Shown: positions 33,974-43,625, counted from the first letter of the stretch. The stretch: 64,000 bases of DNA from Lachnospiraceae bacterium UBA7729 (GCA_002482005.1 DLFD01000069.1:62001-126000); one strand, 5' to 3'. Made by a program: numbers and translations. Notes: generated by a model not told the origin, from the letters alone.

Positions 33974-34210
33974 CTGCCTCCATTCAGTATTCTGTTAAAC
34001 GGTTGATATAGCACAAATATGCTCATTGAAAAGGACATAGTGCAATTTTGTCCAAAAAATATATGCCTGGCTGAATTCTTTCGTCAAAATAAGACTAATA
34101 TGAGGCAATATTTTCTATTTATCCGTCATTGTTACCGTGATATCATAACACCAGTTGCAAGGGCAGCAGATGCCCTGTATGATTTCACAATTCTCAAGGA
34201 GGAAAATGAG
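33974..34210. other. AT-rich regulatory gap before the sugar-binding protein gene
   Basis: This gap is more AT-rich than its neighbours and has no convincing gene, though a frame is open from 34019. It holds an outward pair GGACA (34033-34037) and TGTCC (34049-34053), echoing the TTGTCC/GGACAA words before the kinase gene. I could not choose one promoter with confidence. Confidence 0.5.
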
Positions 34211-35293
34211 ATGAAGAAACAGTTGATCAGCATGATTCTTTGCGGAGCCATGGTCGCAGGCATGGGACTTAGCGCATTCGCAGGCGAGACCGAAGCAGAT
34301 GTCCTTCCGGGCAACGGCCAGAAGATCGGCGTTTCGATGCCGACCAAGGATCTGCAGAGATGGAACCAGGACGGCGACAACATGAAGAAGCAGCTGGAAG
34401 CAGCAGGCTATGTCGTTGACCTGCAGTACGCTTCCAACGATGTTCAGACTCAGCTGTCCCAGGTTGAGAACATGATCTCCTCCGGTGACGAAGTCCTGGT
34501 TATCGCGGCAATCGAAGGATCTTCCCTCGGCGAAGCTCTCACGATGGCAAAAGAGAACGAGATCCCGGTATTCGCATATGACAGACTGCTGATGGATTCC
34601 GATGCTGTTTCCTACTATGCGACATTCGATAACTACATGGTCGGCACCGTTCAGGGCAACTACCTGGTAGACGCTCTTGATCTTGAGAACGCTGACGGAC
34701 CGTTCAACCTTGAGATCACCGCAGGTGATCCGGGCGACAACAACGCAGGCTACTTCTTCAACGGAGCTATGGATGTCCTGAATCCGTACATCGAGTCCGG
34801 CAAGCTGGTAGTAAAGTCCGGCCAGAAGACCTTCGAAGAGTGCGCTACCGCACAGTGGAAGACCGAGACCGCTCAGTCCCGCGCAGAGAACATTCTTTCC
34901 TCCAACTACGCTGACGGAACCAACGTCGACGCATGGCTGTGCTCCAACGACTCCACCGCTCTTGGTGTTGAGAACGCTCTGGCAGCGAACTACACCGGAG
35001 AGTATCCGATCGTTACCGGTCAGGACTGCGATAAGGAGAATGTCAAGAACATGATCGCCGGCAAGCAGAGCATGTCCGTATTCAAGGATACACGTACTCT
35101 TGCTACTCAGGTCGTCAAGATGATCGGCCAGCTGCTTAACGGCCAGGAAGTCGATGTCAATGATACCGAAACCTACAACAACAACGTGATCACCGTTCCG
35201 TCTTATCTGTGCGAACCGGTATTCGCTGATGTCAACAACTACAAGGAACTGCTTCTTGATTCTGGTTACTACACTGAGGATGACCTCAAGTAA
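34211..35293 (+). CDS. Sugar ABC transporter substrate-binding protein (ChvE/XylF type)
   Basis: The 360-residue protein is a type I periplasmic binding protein of the ChvE/multiple-sugar class (IGVSMPTKDLQRWNQDG, VIAAIEGSSLGEAL, PVFAYDRLL, GDPGDNNAGYFFNGAM, QDCDKENV). A signal peptide spans about residues 1-24 (hydrophobic core MILCGAMVAGMGLS, then AFA-GE). I see no proper lipobox, although a Cys lies in the hydrophobic core; most Gram-positive binding proteins are lipoproteins, so its anchoring is unclear. The ATG at 34211 follows AAGGAGG. A terminator-like hairpin separates it from the ATPase and permeases, typical for keeping binding-protein mRNA more abundant. Confidence 0.93.
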   Translation: MKKQLISMILCGAMVAGMGLSAFAGETEADVLPGNGQKIGVSMPTKDLQRWNQDGDNMKKQLEAAGYVVDLQYASNDVQTQLSQVENMISSGDEVLVIAAIEGSSLGEALTMAKENEIPVFAYDRLLMDSDAVSYYATFDNYMVGTVQGNYLVDALDLENADGPFNLEITAGDPGDNNAGYFFNGAMDVLNPYIESGKLVVKSGQKTFEECATAQWKTETAQSRAENILSSNYADGTNVDAWLCSNDSTALGVENALAANYTGEYPIVTGQDCDKENVKNMIAGKQSMSVFKDTRTLATQVVKMIGQLLNGQEVDVNDTETYNNNVITVPSYLCEPVFADVNNYKELLLDSGYYTEDDLK

Positions 35294-35367
35294 TTAAAGA
35301 TCAGCAGACTGTAAGATGTTCAGGTCCTGATCCGTATCTGAACCGAACAATCGAACAGGAGAAATTT

Positions 35368-35400
35368 ACAGGCGGGTCTAATAAACCCGCCTGTCTGTTT
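35368..35400 (+). terminator. Partial terminator between binding-protein and ATPase genes
   Basis: ACAGGCGGGT (35368-35377) pairs perfectly with ACCCGCCTGT (35385-35394) around a 7-base loop, followed by CTGTTTG. The weak U tract suggests read-through into the ATPase gene. Confidence 0.7.
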
Positions 35401-35435
35401 GAAGAGCATTATAGGGATAGTTGGAGGGAGACACA

Positions 35436-36977
35436 TTGGCTAAGATATTACTGGAAATGAAGAATATCACAAAGACCTTCCCAGGTGTCAGAGCTCTAGA
35501 CAATGTCAATTTCAAGGTCGAGGAAGGCGAGATCCATGCACTCGTAGGGGAAAACGGAGCCGGTAAGTCCACACTGATGAATGTACTCAGCGGCATCTAT
35601 CCCTACGGAACCTATGAGGGTGACATCATCTATGACGGAGAGGTCTGCAAATTCCACACGATCAAGGATTCCGAGAAAAAAGGAATCGTCATCATCCATC
35701 AGGAGCTTGCCCTGATCCCGGAGATGACCATAGGTGAGAATATGTACCTTGGCAACGAGGTCGGAAGCAAGAGAAACATCGACTGGGACAAGACCTATGC
35801 GGAAGCAGATAAGTATCTGAAGATGGTCAACCTGACTGAATCTTCCAGAACAAAGGTCAAGGAGATCGGTACCGGAAAACAGCAGCTTGTCGAGATCGCG
35901 AAAGCTCTTTCCAAACATGCAAAGCTGCTGATCCTCGATGAGCCGACATCTTCCCTGAATGAGGAAGACTCCCAGGCACTTCTTGATATGATGCTGGAGT
36001 TCAAGAAGCAGGGCATGACGATGATCATCATCACCCACAAGCTGAACGAGGTAGCATATGTCGCGGACAAGATCACGGTCCTCCGCGACGGCGCCACGAT
36101 CGAAACACTGGACGCGCACGGGCCGGAGAAGATCTCGGAGGAGAGGATCATCAAGGGCATGGTCGGCCGTGAGATGACCAACCGCTTCCCGAAGAGGGAA
36201 GGAGTCAAGATCGGCGATATCCAGCTGGAAGTAGACCACTGGACGGTCCAGCATCCGAAGTACACAGAAAGAAAAGTAGTCGACGACGTATCCATATATG
36301 TAAGAAAGGGAGAGGTCGTCGGTATATACGGTCTGATGGGAGCGGGCAGAACAGAACTGTCCATGAGTATCTTCGGCCAGTCCTACGGCAACCTCCTGAA
36401 CGGAACGCTTAAGATCGACGGCAAGGAGATCCATCTGAAGAAGAATGACCCGGCGGACGCCATCAGGCATAAGATCGCTTACGTAACTGAGGACAGAAAA
36501 GGCAACGGCCTTGTCCTTTCCCAGTCTATCCGTGTCAACACGACCCTGGCCAACCTTGGCGGCGTGTCGAAGCATACCGTGATCGACAAGGACGCCGAGT
36601 ACGCGGCGGCGGAAGACTACAGAAAGAAACTGAAGACGAAGACTCCCACCGTCGACCAGCTGGTTGGAAACCTGTCCGGCGGAAACCAGCAGAAGGTCCT
36701 GCTGGCAAAGTGGATGTTCGCGGAACCGGATATCCTGATCCTCGATGAACCTACGAGAGGTATCGATGTCGGCGCGAAATATGAGATCTACTGCATCATC
36801 AATGATCTTGCTGCTGCAGGGAAGTCCGTCATCATGGTCTCCTCGGAACTGCCGGAAGTCATCGGCATGAGCGACAGAATCTACATCATGAACGCCGGCC
36901 ACATAGCGGGCGAGATGAAGGCTTCTGAAGCGACCCAGGAGAACATCATGGGACTGATCATCGGAAGGGGGCAGTGA
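35436..36977 (+). CDS. Sugar ABC transporter ATP-binding protein, double domain (MmsA/GguA/XylG type)
   Basis: The 513-residue protein has two fused ABC domains, as in monosaccharide importers of the RbsA/XylG/MmsA group. Domain one carries Walker A GENGAGKSTLM, the signature region GTGKQQLVEIAKAL and LLILDEPTSSL. Domain two has the degenerate Walker A GLMGAGRTELS, signature NLSGGNQQKVLLAKW and LILDEPTRGIDVG. The start is a TTG (35436) five bases after GGAGGGAG, preferred to an earlier TTG at 35421. Its stop overlaps a GTG in the permease frame. It energises import with the two permeases downstream. Confidence 0.95.
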   Translation: MAKILLEMKNITKTFPGVRALDNVNFKVEEGEIHALVGENGAGKSTLMNVLSGIYPYGTYEGDIIYDGEVCKFHTIKDSEKKGIVIIHQELALIPEMTIGENMYLGNEVGSKRNIDWDKTYAEADKYLKMVNLTESSRTKVKEIGTGKQQLVEIAKALSKHAKLLILDEPTSSLNEEDSQALLDMMLEFKKQGMTMIIITHKLNEVAYVADKITVLRDGATIETLDAHGPEKISEERIIKGMVGREMTNRFPKREGVKIGDIQLEVDHWTVQHPKYTERKVVDDVSIYVRKGEVVGIYGLMGAGRTELSMSIFGQSYGNLLNGTLKIDGKEIHLKKNDPADAIRHKIAYVTEDRKGNGLVLSQSIRVNTTLANLGGVSKHTVIDKDAEYAAAEDYRKKLKTKTPTVDQLVGNLSGGNQQKVLLAKWMFAEPDILILDEPTRGIDVGAKYEIYCIINDLAAAGKSVIMVSSELPEVIGMSDRIYIMNAGHIAGEMKASEATQENIMGLIIGRGQ

Positions 36978-36979
36978 TC

Positions 36980-38149
36980 ATGAACACAAAATCAGTCAGT
37001 AAATTCCTGAAAGAGAATACGATGACCTTCGCCCTGGTCATCGTGATCATATTCTTCGCGTTCGGCACCGGGGGAAAGATCCTGCTTCCTCAGAATATCA
37101 ACAACCTGTTCTCGCAGAACGGATATGTTTTCATCCTGGCCACCGGTATGCTGCTCTGCATCCTGACCGGAGGCAACATCGACCTGGCGGTAGGTTCGGT
37201 CGTCTGCTTCTGCGGCGGAATCGGCGCGGTCATGATGGATAAGGGAATCAGCGGATTCCTTGCTTTCATCGTCATGATGCTGGTCGGAACAGCCATCGGC
37301 GTCTTCCAGGGCTTCTGGATCGCCTACATGAACGTTCCGCCCTTCATCGTCACGCTGGCCGGCATGTACGCCTTCCGCGGACTTTCCAATGTCGTCCTGA
37401 ACGGTTATTCCATCGGTGTCGGCGACAAGGTCTTTCTGGATGTATTCGGCGGCGGCGCTGACTGCTATATCCCGGATTTCATCGGCAAGGGCTCCGGATT
37501 CAACATCACCTGCATGATTGCGGGTATTCTGGTCGTCGCGGTCATGGTCGTGATGAATATGAAGGCCTGGATCAGACGCAGAATGAACGGATACAAGACG
37601 GATTCGGCGGCGGCAGAGGTCGGCAAGCTCGTGGTCCTTTCCGCGGTCATACTCTATCTGACCTGGAACCTGTCCAGATACAAGGGAATTCCCACTGTCC
37701 TTCTGTGGATCCTGGGGACTCTGCTCATCTACCACTACATCACCCAGAAGACGGCGATCGGCCGCTATCTGTACGCGGTCGGCGGCAACCGCAAGGCGAC
37801 CGAGCTTTCCGGAGTCGATACGAAGAAAGTCTTCTTCATCGCCTACACGAACATGGGCTTTCTGACCGGCCTGGCAGGCGTGCTGACTCTGGCCAGGGCC
37901 ATGCAGGGCAACCCGACATTCGGTCAGGGCTATGAGATGGACGCGATCGCTGCCTGCTTCATCGGCGGCGCTTCCGCTTACGGCGGGATCGGAACCATCC
38001 CGGGCATGTTCATCGGCGCAATCCTGCTCGGTGTTATCAACCAGGGCATGAGTATCATGGGCGTATCTTCGAACTACCAGAGTGTGGTCAAGGGCCTTGT
38101 CCTTCTGGTCGCGGTCATGTTCGATGTCATCTCCAAGAAGAAAGAGTAA
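36980..38149 (+). CDS. Sugar ABC transporter permease, copy 1 (MmsB/GguB/XylH type)
   Basis: The 389-residue polytopic protein of the BPD_transp_2 permease class carries the motif ILTGGNIDLAVGSVV near residue 55, NVPPFIVTLAGMYAFRG, the EAA-like GGNRKATELSGVDTKKVFF and AIAACFIGGASAYGGIGTIPG. A hydrophilic loop with RRRMNGYKTD divides two hydrophobic halves. A GTG at 36974 overlaps the ATPase stop, but the ATG at 36980 has better spacing from AAGGGGG. Directly followed, 18 bp on, by a second, clearly related permease. Confidence 0.93.
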   Translation: MNTKSVSKFLKENTMTFALVIVIIFFAFGTGGKILLPQNINNLFSQNGYVFILATGMLLCILTGGNIDLAVGSVVCFCGGIGAVMMDKGISGFLAFIVMMLVGTAIGVFQGFWIAYMNVPPFIVTLAGMYAFRGLSNVVLNGYSIGVGDKVFLDVFGGGADCYIPDFIGKGSGFNITCMIAGILVVAVMVVMNMKAWIRRRMNGYKTDSAAAEVGKLVVLSAVILYLTWNLSRYKGIPTVLLWILGTLLIYHYITQKTAIGRYLYAVGGNRKATELSGVDTKKVFFIAYTNMGFLTGLAGVLTLARAMQGNPTFGQGYEMDAIAACFIGGASAYGGIGTIPGMFIGAILLGVINQGMSIMGVSSNYQSVVKGLVLLVAVMFDVISKKKE

Positions 38150-38167
38150 GGGAGGAGGAAAGGAAAG

Positions 38168-39334
38168 ATGAAAAAAGATGTAAAGACCGTCTTAAAAGAC
38201 AATACGATGGTCATCGTCCTGATCCTCGTATATCTCTTCTTCACGATCACCACGAAGGGCGCTATGTTCCTTCCCATGCAGTTTAACGCGCTGATCACGC
38301 AGAACGCGTACGTCTTCATTCTGGCCTGCGGCATGCTGATGTGCATCCTGACCGGAGGCAACATCGACCTGTCCTGCGGATCCTTCGTCTGCACGCTGGG
38401 CGCCATCGGCGGCTACCTGATGGTCATCAAAGGCTGGGGGACCGGAGTTTCCATCGCCGCTTTGCTCGTTGTCTCGGTCATCTATGGCTGCGTCCTCGGC
38501 TACCTGATCGCCTATGTGGATGTCCCGCCGTGGATCGCCACCCTGGCAGGCTATCTGGCTTTCAGAGGCCTGGGTACCCAGATCCTTTCCTCCAACAGTT
38601 CGACCGGATCCATCGCTCCCTTCCCGGAAAGCTTCCTTAAGCTCTTTTCCGGAAAAATCTTCTCGACGAAGCTGAATGTTCTCAATGTCCCCTGCCTTGT
38701 CGTGGGCATCGTCGCGGTCATTCTTCTCGTCGTATTCAGTTTCCGCGACCGCGCAAACCGGGTGAAGAAGGGCTATGACGCAGACCCACTTGGAATGGTG
38801 ACCGCAAAAGTAGCGGCGATCGGAGCCGTCATCCTGCTCTTTGCCTACAAGCTGGCTATGGCAGGCGGCATTCCGACTGTCCTGATCTGGGCAGCCGTGA
38901 TCGTGCTTCTGTTTGACTTCATCACCAGCAAGACGACCATCGGCCGTCACTTCTACGTAGTCGGCGGCAACAAGGAAGCCGCGAGACTTTCCGGCATCAA
39001 CACCAGGATGGTCATGTTCGCCGCTTACCTGAACATGGCGGTCATCACCGGAATCACGACCTTTACGGTCATGGCGAGATTCCAGGCAGCGAATTCCACT
39101 GCAGGAACCAACTATGAGATGGATGCTATCTCCGCCTGCTTCGTCGGCGGCGCCTCCGCTTACGGCGGGTCCGGCACCGTCCCGGGCATGCTGGTCGGCG
39201 CTCTTCTGATCGGTGTCATCAACCTGGGCATGAGCCTTATGGGGATCGACGCAAACCTGCAGAAGGTCGTCAAGGGTGTCGTCCTTCTCGGCGCTGTAGC
39301 CTTTGATATCATCTCCAAGAAGAAGCAGAAATAA
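38168..39334 (+). CDS. Sugar ABC transporter permease, copy 2
   Basis: This 388-residue membrane protein is a paralogue of the preceding permease: same layout, with ILTGGNIDLSCGSFV, DVPPWIATLAGYLAFRG, the hydrophilic RANRVKKGYDADP loop, GGNKEAARLSGINTRMVMF and SACFVGGASAYGGSGTVPG. The two are similar along their whole length but well diverged, so this is an old duplication. They may form a heterodimeric channel, as in YtfT/YjfF of galactofuranose importers. A terminator follows. Confidence 0.93.
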   Translation: MKKDVKTVLKDNTMVIVLILVYLFFTITTKGAMFLPMQFNALITQNAYVFILACGMLMCILTGGNIDLSCGSFVCTLGAIGGYLMVIKGWGTGVSIAALLVVSVIYGCVLGYLIAYVDVPPWIATLAGYLAFRGLGTQILSSNSSTGSIAPFPESFLKLFSGKIFSTKLNVLNVPCLVVGIVAVILLVVFSFRDRANRVKKGYDADPLGMVTAKVAAIGAVILLFAYKLAMAGGIPTVLIWAAVIVLLFDFITSKTTIGRHFYVVGGNKEAARLSGINTRMVMFAAYLNMAVITGITTFTVMARFQAANSTAGTNYEMDAISACFVGGASAYGGSGTVPGMLVGALLIGVINLGMSLMGIDANLQKVVKGVVLLGAVAFDIISKKKQK

Positions 39335-39362
39335 GTGATCGATATCATGATATAATCGACAA

Positions 39363-39396
39363 GGGGCCTTACGGATCTTCCGCAGGGCCCTGTTTT
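39363..39396 (+). terminator. Intrinsic terminator after the ABC transporter genes
   Basis: GGGGCCTTACGG (39363-39374) pairs with CCGCAGGGCCCT (39380-39391) with one mismatch and two G-U pairs, followed by GTTTTA. It closes the transporter operon before the sensor operon. Confidence 0.72.
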
Positions 39397-39475
39397 ATGC
39401 ACATATCTGCAGAACAAGGCTGCCGGCGGCAGGCCTTTCATTGAATTGTGAAACATGGGGCGAGAGGAGAATCCG

Positions 39476-40504
39476 ATGAAAAAAGCATTTCTGGCTATGA
39501 CAGCCATGCTTCTGGCATCTACTTTGATCCTGCTGGGAACCGTCGCCTATTATCAGAAAAAGGTGCAGTCTTTCGTAAGCCCTGAAGGATCGATGAAAGA
39601 ATACGACCACCATTATCTCTTTGTATCTGCTGACAGATCCGGGATGATGCAGGATGTTTTCAAGGCTGCATCGGAAAGCGCAGACCGGGCAGGAGGATAT
39701 CTGGAGTGGTGCGGCAGCGGAACGGACAACTCCTACACGGAGGCGGAGTGCATCAATATTTCGATCGCGATGAGGGCGGACGGTATCCTTGTATGTCCGG
39801 ATGGAAGCAATGATCTTGCGGATGCGATCGACCGTGCTTCCGATGCCGGCATCCCTGTCGTGACGATCATGAGGGATCTTCCGGATTCAAAGAGGGTCAG
39901 CTATGCAGGAGTCTCCGGCTACCAGATCGGAGAACTTTACGGAGGCAGACTGATCAGCATGCTCCATGAGGGAATCAACGACGTCTGCCTGCTGGAGAAC
40001 AAGGGGACGGGGAAAGACGATACTCAGCTTCTCTACACCAAGATGATCCAGTCTGTTAACAGCGGAGCTCCTTCCGGCAAGACGATCAAGCTGAGGACGG
40101 AGGAGGTCGACAATTTCACGGATTTCGATACGGAGGAAGTGATCCGGAACCTGCTTCTCGGCGATCATGTACCGGATATCCTGATCTGTGTAGACTCGAT
40201 CCAGACGGAGTGCGCGATCCAGGCGCTGATCGGCTATAACCTGGTCGGAGATGTCCAGGTGATCGGATACTATGCCACGGAGCCGATCCTGCATGCGCTG
40301 AGGCAGCAGCTGATCCCGGTGACGATGACCATCGATACGGCTCAGCTTGGAGAGGATTCTGTGCAGGCACTTGATGAATACCGGAAGCTGAAGAGGGTGA
40401 ACAGCTACTACAATATCGCTCTTGACAGTATTACCCCCAGAACAGTGGACGCATATATCGAGGCGCATGAACTCGGAGAAGAAGAGGAGGATCCGCTTTC
40501 ATGA
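39476..40504 (+). CDS. Membrane-anchored sugar-binding protein, probable kinase partner (XylFII-like)
   Basis: The 342-residue protein has an N-terminal hydrophobic segment (about 5-25) without a lipobox, so it is probably anchored by an uncleaved helix, then a type I periplasmic-binding fold (HHYLFVSADRSGMMQDVFKA, ADGILVCPDGSNDLADAIDRA, PDILICVDSIQTECAI). It is not beside transporter genes but heads the sensor operon and overlaps the kinase gene by ATGA. That layout matches the XylFII-LytS-YesN systems of clostridia, where the binding protein loads sugar onto the kinase's outer domain. The ATG at 39476 follows GAGGAG; an ATG at 39455 lies before that site. Confidence 0.85.
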   Translation: MKKAFLAMTAMLLASTLILLGTVAYYQKKVQSFVSPEGSMKEYDHHYLFVSADRSGMMQDVFKAASESADRAGGYLEWCGSGTDNSYTEAECINISIAMRADGILVCPDGSNDLADAIDRASDAGIPVVTIMRDLPDSKRVSYAGVSGYQIGELYGGRLISMLHEGINDVCLLENKGTGKDDTQLLYTKMIQSVNSGAPSGKTIKLRTEEVDNFTDFDTEEVIRNLLLGDHVPDILICVDSIQTECAIQALIGYNLVGDVQVIGYYATEPILHALRQQLIPVTMTIDTAQLGEDSVQALDEYRKLKRVNSYYNIALDSITPRTVDAYIEAHELGEEEEDPLS

Positions 40505-42021
40505 AGAGAAGCAGCAAAGTCCCGTTTTCTTCCATCCAGTCGAGGATCACGCTGGTCATGGCGGTCGTCCTCGCCATCGTCCTGCTGGTCAATATCTTCG
40601 TTTTCAGGCAGAGTTCCAGTATGGTCCGAAGAGCCGGCAGGATCTTCGAGACCAACTCAACGATCATAAAGCTGTCGGAAACATTGCGAAGTACCCAGCA
40701 GAGCCTCTATGCATATCTGAGTACAAAGAGTTCCGGCTCACTGGAGGATTTCTACCGTTATGAGCAGGAGGTAAAGGACCGCACAGAGACTCTGAACGAT
40801 CAGAACGTCAGCGACGCTACCCTGATGCTGGAGAAAAATATCCGGGAGATGAGCGATGCGTATCTGGATACGGCGGAAGACGCAGTCCAGGCAAGAAGGG
40901 CGAGAGATGTCGAAGAGTACAAGGAAAACTACGGCAGGGCTTTTTCCCTTTACGGTTATATCAACAGTTATATCTATGCACTGAACAATACCCGTTTTGA
41001 GCAGAATACGGAAAGCTATCAGGTGCTTCTGAAAGCGATGAATGTCATGGAGCACAGCAGCATAGGGATCATACTGGCAGCCATCGTCCTGGCTCTTGCT
41101 GCAGCGGCCTTTTCGATCCGGGATATGGTCCGGCCGCTGAGAAACCTTGCAAAGTCGGCGGACCGCGTTGCCGCCGGAGATTTTGATACGGAGATCCCGG
41201 AGTCCAGCCTTCACGATGAGATCGGGACTGTCACGAATGCTTTCCGGGGGATGCTGATCAGTATCCGCGAGTATATTGAGCGGCAGAGAGACTCCATGGA
41301 GACGGAAGCCAGACTGAAGGAGACCGAGGCAAGGATGAAAGAGAATGAGCTTTCCATGGAAGCCCATCTCAAGGACGCTCAGCTGAAGTTCCTGCAGGCC
41401 CAGATCAATCCGCATTTCCTCTTTAACAGTCTGAATGCAGGAGCCCAGCTTGCCATGATGGAAGACGCCGGCAGGACAGAGGACTTTTTGGGACATATGG
41501 CGGATTTCTTCCGCTATAACGTTCAGAAGAACGGGGGCAATGCGACTCTGCAGGAAGAGCTGCAGTCGGTAGATAATTATATCTATATCCTGAATGTCCG
41601 CTTTGCAGGGGACATCCACTTTGCGAAAGAGGTGGAGGATGGGATCGATGAGGCAGCTATCAGGATGCCATCCCTGATCCTCCAGCCACTTGTGGAGAAT
41701 GCTGTCCAGCACGGGATCCATGATGATCACGAGAACGGGAGGATCGTTCTTACGGTCGAGAGAGCAGACCTGGGAGAGACCGAGAGCGGGCGGGAAGCAG
41801 TCAGGGTTACAGTTGCAGACAACGGAGCGGGCATGACCGCAGCTCAGCTGAAGGAGATCGGCACCAAAGGCTCCGGAAGCGGGATAGCACTGGGCAATGT
41901 CATATCCCGTCTGCAGCTCTATTATGGTGAAGACGGACTCTTCTCTATCTGGAGTGACGGTCCGGGCTGCGGGACCGTGGTGACTGTTCTTCTGCCCTTG
42001 AAACAGGAAAGGAGAGAATGA
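40501..42021 (+). CDS. LytS/YesM-type sensor histidine kinase
   Basis: The 506-residue kinase has membrane helices near residues 13-35 and 189-208 bounding an outside helical domain of about 150 residues. HAMP (about 208-260), a coiled coil, the His_kinase motif QINPHFLFNSLN (His305) and a HATPase domain with LVENAVQHGI, DNGAGM and GSGIALGNV follow. This is the class that pairs with YesN-type AraC regulators. It overlaps its neighbours by 4 bp on both sides, so binding protein, kinase and regulator should be made in balance. The outside domain lacks a known ligand pocket, consistent with sensing through the binding protein. Confidence 0.94.
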   Translation: MKRSSKVPFSSIQSRITLVMAVVLAIVLLVNIFVFRQSSSMVRRAGRIFETNSTIIKLSETLRSTQQSLYAYLSTKSSGSLEDFYRYEQEVKDRTETLNDQNVSDATLMLEKNIREMSDAYLDTAEDAVQARRARDVEEYKENYGRAFSLYGYINSYIYALNNTRFEQNTESYQVLLKAMNVMEHSSIGIILAAIVLALAAAAFSIRDMVRPLRNLAKSADRVAAGDFDTEIPESSLHDEIGTVTNAFRGMLISIREYIERQRDSMETEARLKETEARMKENELSMEAHLKDAQLKFLQAQINPHFLFNSLNAGAQLAMMEDAGRTEDFLGHMADFFRYNVQKNGGNATLQEELQSVDNYIYILNVRFAGDIHFAKEVEDGIDEAAIRMPSLILQPLVENAVQHGIHDDHENGRIVLTVERADLGETESGREAVRVTVADNGAGMTAAQLKEIGTKGSGSGIALGNVISRLQLYYGEDGLFSIWSDGPGCGTVVTVLLPLKQERRE

Positions 42022-43625
42022 TGTATCGGCTTCTTATCGCAGATGATGAAGGAATCATGCTTGAATCACTCAGGGAGATCGTCTCCCAGCATTATCAGGG
42101 AAGCATAGAAGTTGAGACCGCCAAGAGCGGAAGGACGGCGGTCGAGCTTGCAGAGAGCTTCCATCCGGACATTGTCTTCATGGATATCCAGATGCCGGGC
42201 ATCAACGGACTCGAAGCCATACGGGCGATCCGTGCTTTTAATTCCTCGGCTCTTTTCTACATCCTCTCCGCTTACGATAAATTTGACTATGCCAAATCCG
42301 CGATCGCTCTTGGTGTCGAGAAGTATCTGATGAAGCCGATCTCCAGGAAGACCGTGATCGAGACGATCGATGAAGCGATCGTCAAGGTGGACGGGATCAG
42401 GGAGAAACACTCTGATCAGCTGAAGATGCAGGAGAAGCTGGAGACCGTCATCCCTCTCGTCGAGAATGGCTTTGTGACCAATATGCTTCTCTCAGCGGAC
42501 AGCCAGGATGAGGAGTATTACAAGCAGCTTCTGGATATCTCAGAGCCATATGCTTACGCAATCGTTGTTCAGTTCGGGACCTCTGAGGAGAACGGACGGC
42601 TTCAGTGCACGGTCAGCGGGCGCCTGAAGGCGCAGGAATGTTACAGCCAGGTCCGGGCTGTGATCAAGTCTTTCAGCCCGCGTGCCGTGATCGGCCCGAT
42701 CATGTCAGACCGGATCACAATGATCATTCCGCATCCGGATGAGATCTTCGAATATGATGAGAGGATCAGGTCCATCGAGCGCATGCGGGGACTGCTCAGC
42801 CGCCTTCAGGAGCAGTTCGGACTGAAGTTCCGCGCCGGGATCGGCAGGATCACCCGCTTTCAGGATCTGCGGATGAGCTATCAGGAGGCATCCGCGGCAA
42901 TCCAGGATTCCAGGTCCCGCATCGCTCATACGGATGATCTGGTCACACACGGCCGCTATGAAGACAATTATCCGATCGAGCTTGAGAGAGACCTTCTGGC
43001 GTCGATCCGCAGCGGGGATTCGGATGGGATGAGCCTGAAAGCCGGACAGTTCTTTGACTGGATCGAGGAAAAAGATCCGGATGATCTGAACAGTATGCGG
43101 CTGAAAGCCCTGGAGCTGGTCCTGAGAGCGGAGTCTGATGCATTTTACGCAGGAGCAGTCGACTACGCCTATAACTACCGCAAGGACTATCTGCAGCAGG
43201 TGAACGCACTTGCTTCCGCGGATGAGGTCCGGGTATGGTTTCTGGACCACATGAGTACGATCACGAGCGGGATCCGGGACCGGATCGAGGAACAGTCAGA
43301 GAGTACGGTGACAAAGGCTATAAAATACATCCAGGAGAATTTTACGAAGGAGATCTCCCTGGATGATGTTTCAAGGGAAGTCAATGTCAGCCCCTATTAC
43401 TTCAGCAAACTTTTCAAGGAAGAGGTCGGAAAGAACTTCATTGAGTACATTACGGAGCTTCGTATTGACGAGGCGAAGAAACTGCTCCGGGACGAAAGAC
43501 TTGCCATCAGGGAGGCCGGCGCACTTTCCGGCTACCCCGACCAGAATTATTTCAGCAGAATCTTCAAGAAGCAGACCGGGATGACCCCAAGACAGTTCCG
43601 CGACGCCGGAAAGGAAAATTCATGA
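42018..43625 (+). CDS. YesN-type response regulator with AraC DNA-binding domain
   Basis: The 535-residue protein has a receiver domain (LLIADDEG; phosphorylated Asp56 in VFMDIQMPG; Lys in YLMKPIS), a central linker region of about 280 residues, and a C-terminal AraC/XylS double helix-turn-helix (SLDDVSREVNVSPYYFSKLF; GYPDQNYFSRIFKKQTGMTP). It is the cognate regulator of the kinase encoded just upstream and probably activates the sugar import and catabolic genes on this island. Two adjacent ATG codons (42018, 42021) are possible starts; either gives 4- or 1-bp overlap. Confidence 0.94.
   Translation: MMYRLLIADDEGIMLESLREIVSQHYQGSIEVETAKSGRTAVELAESFHPDIVFMDIQMPGINGLEAIRAIRAFNSSALFYILSAYDKFDYAKSAIALGVEKYLMKPISRKTVIETIDEAIVKVDGIREKHSDQLKMQEKLETVIPLVENGFVTNMLLSADSQDEEYYKQLLDISEPYAYAIVVQFGTSEENGRLQCTVSGRLKAQECYSQVRAVIKSFSPRAVIGPIMSDRITMIIPHPDEIFEYDERIRSIERMRGLLSRLQEQFGLKFRAGIGRITRFQDLRMSYQEASAAIQDSRSRIAHTDDLVTHGRYEDNYPIELERDLLASIRSGDSDGMSLKAGQFFDWIEEKDPDDLNSMRLKALELVLRAESDAFYAGAVDYAYNYRKDYLQQVNALASADEVRVWFLDHMSTITSGIRDRIEEQSESTVTKAIKYIQENFTKEISLDDVSREVNVSPYYFSKLFKEEVGKNFIEYITELRIDEAKKLLRDERLAIREAGALSGYPDQNYFSRIFKKQTGMTPRQFRDAGKENS

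Noticed and set aside
33985..34010. Catabolite-response (cre)-like sequence around TTAAACGGTTGA
   Set aside because: The TG and CA half-site positions are off by one base relative to the CG centre of a cre, so I did not call it.
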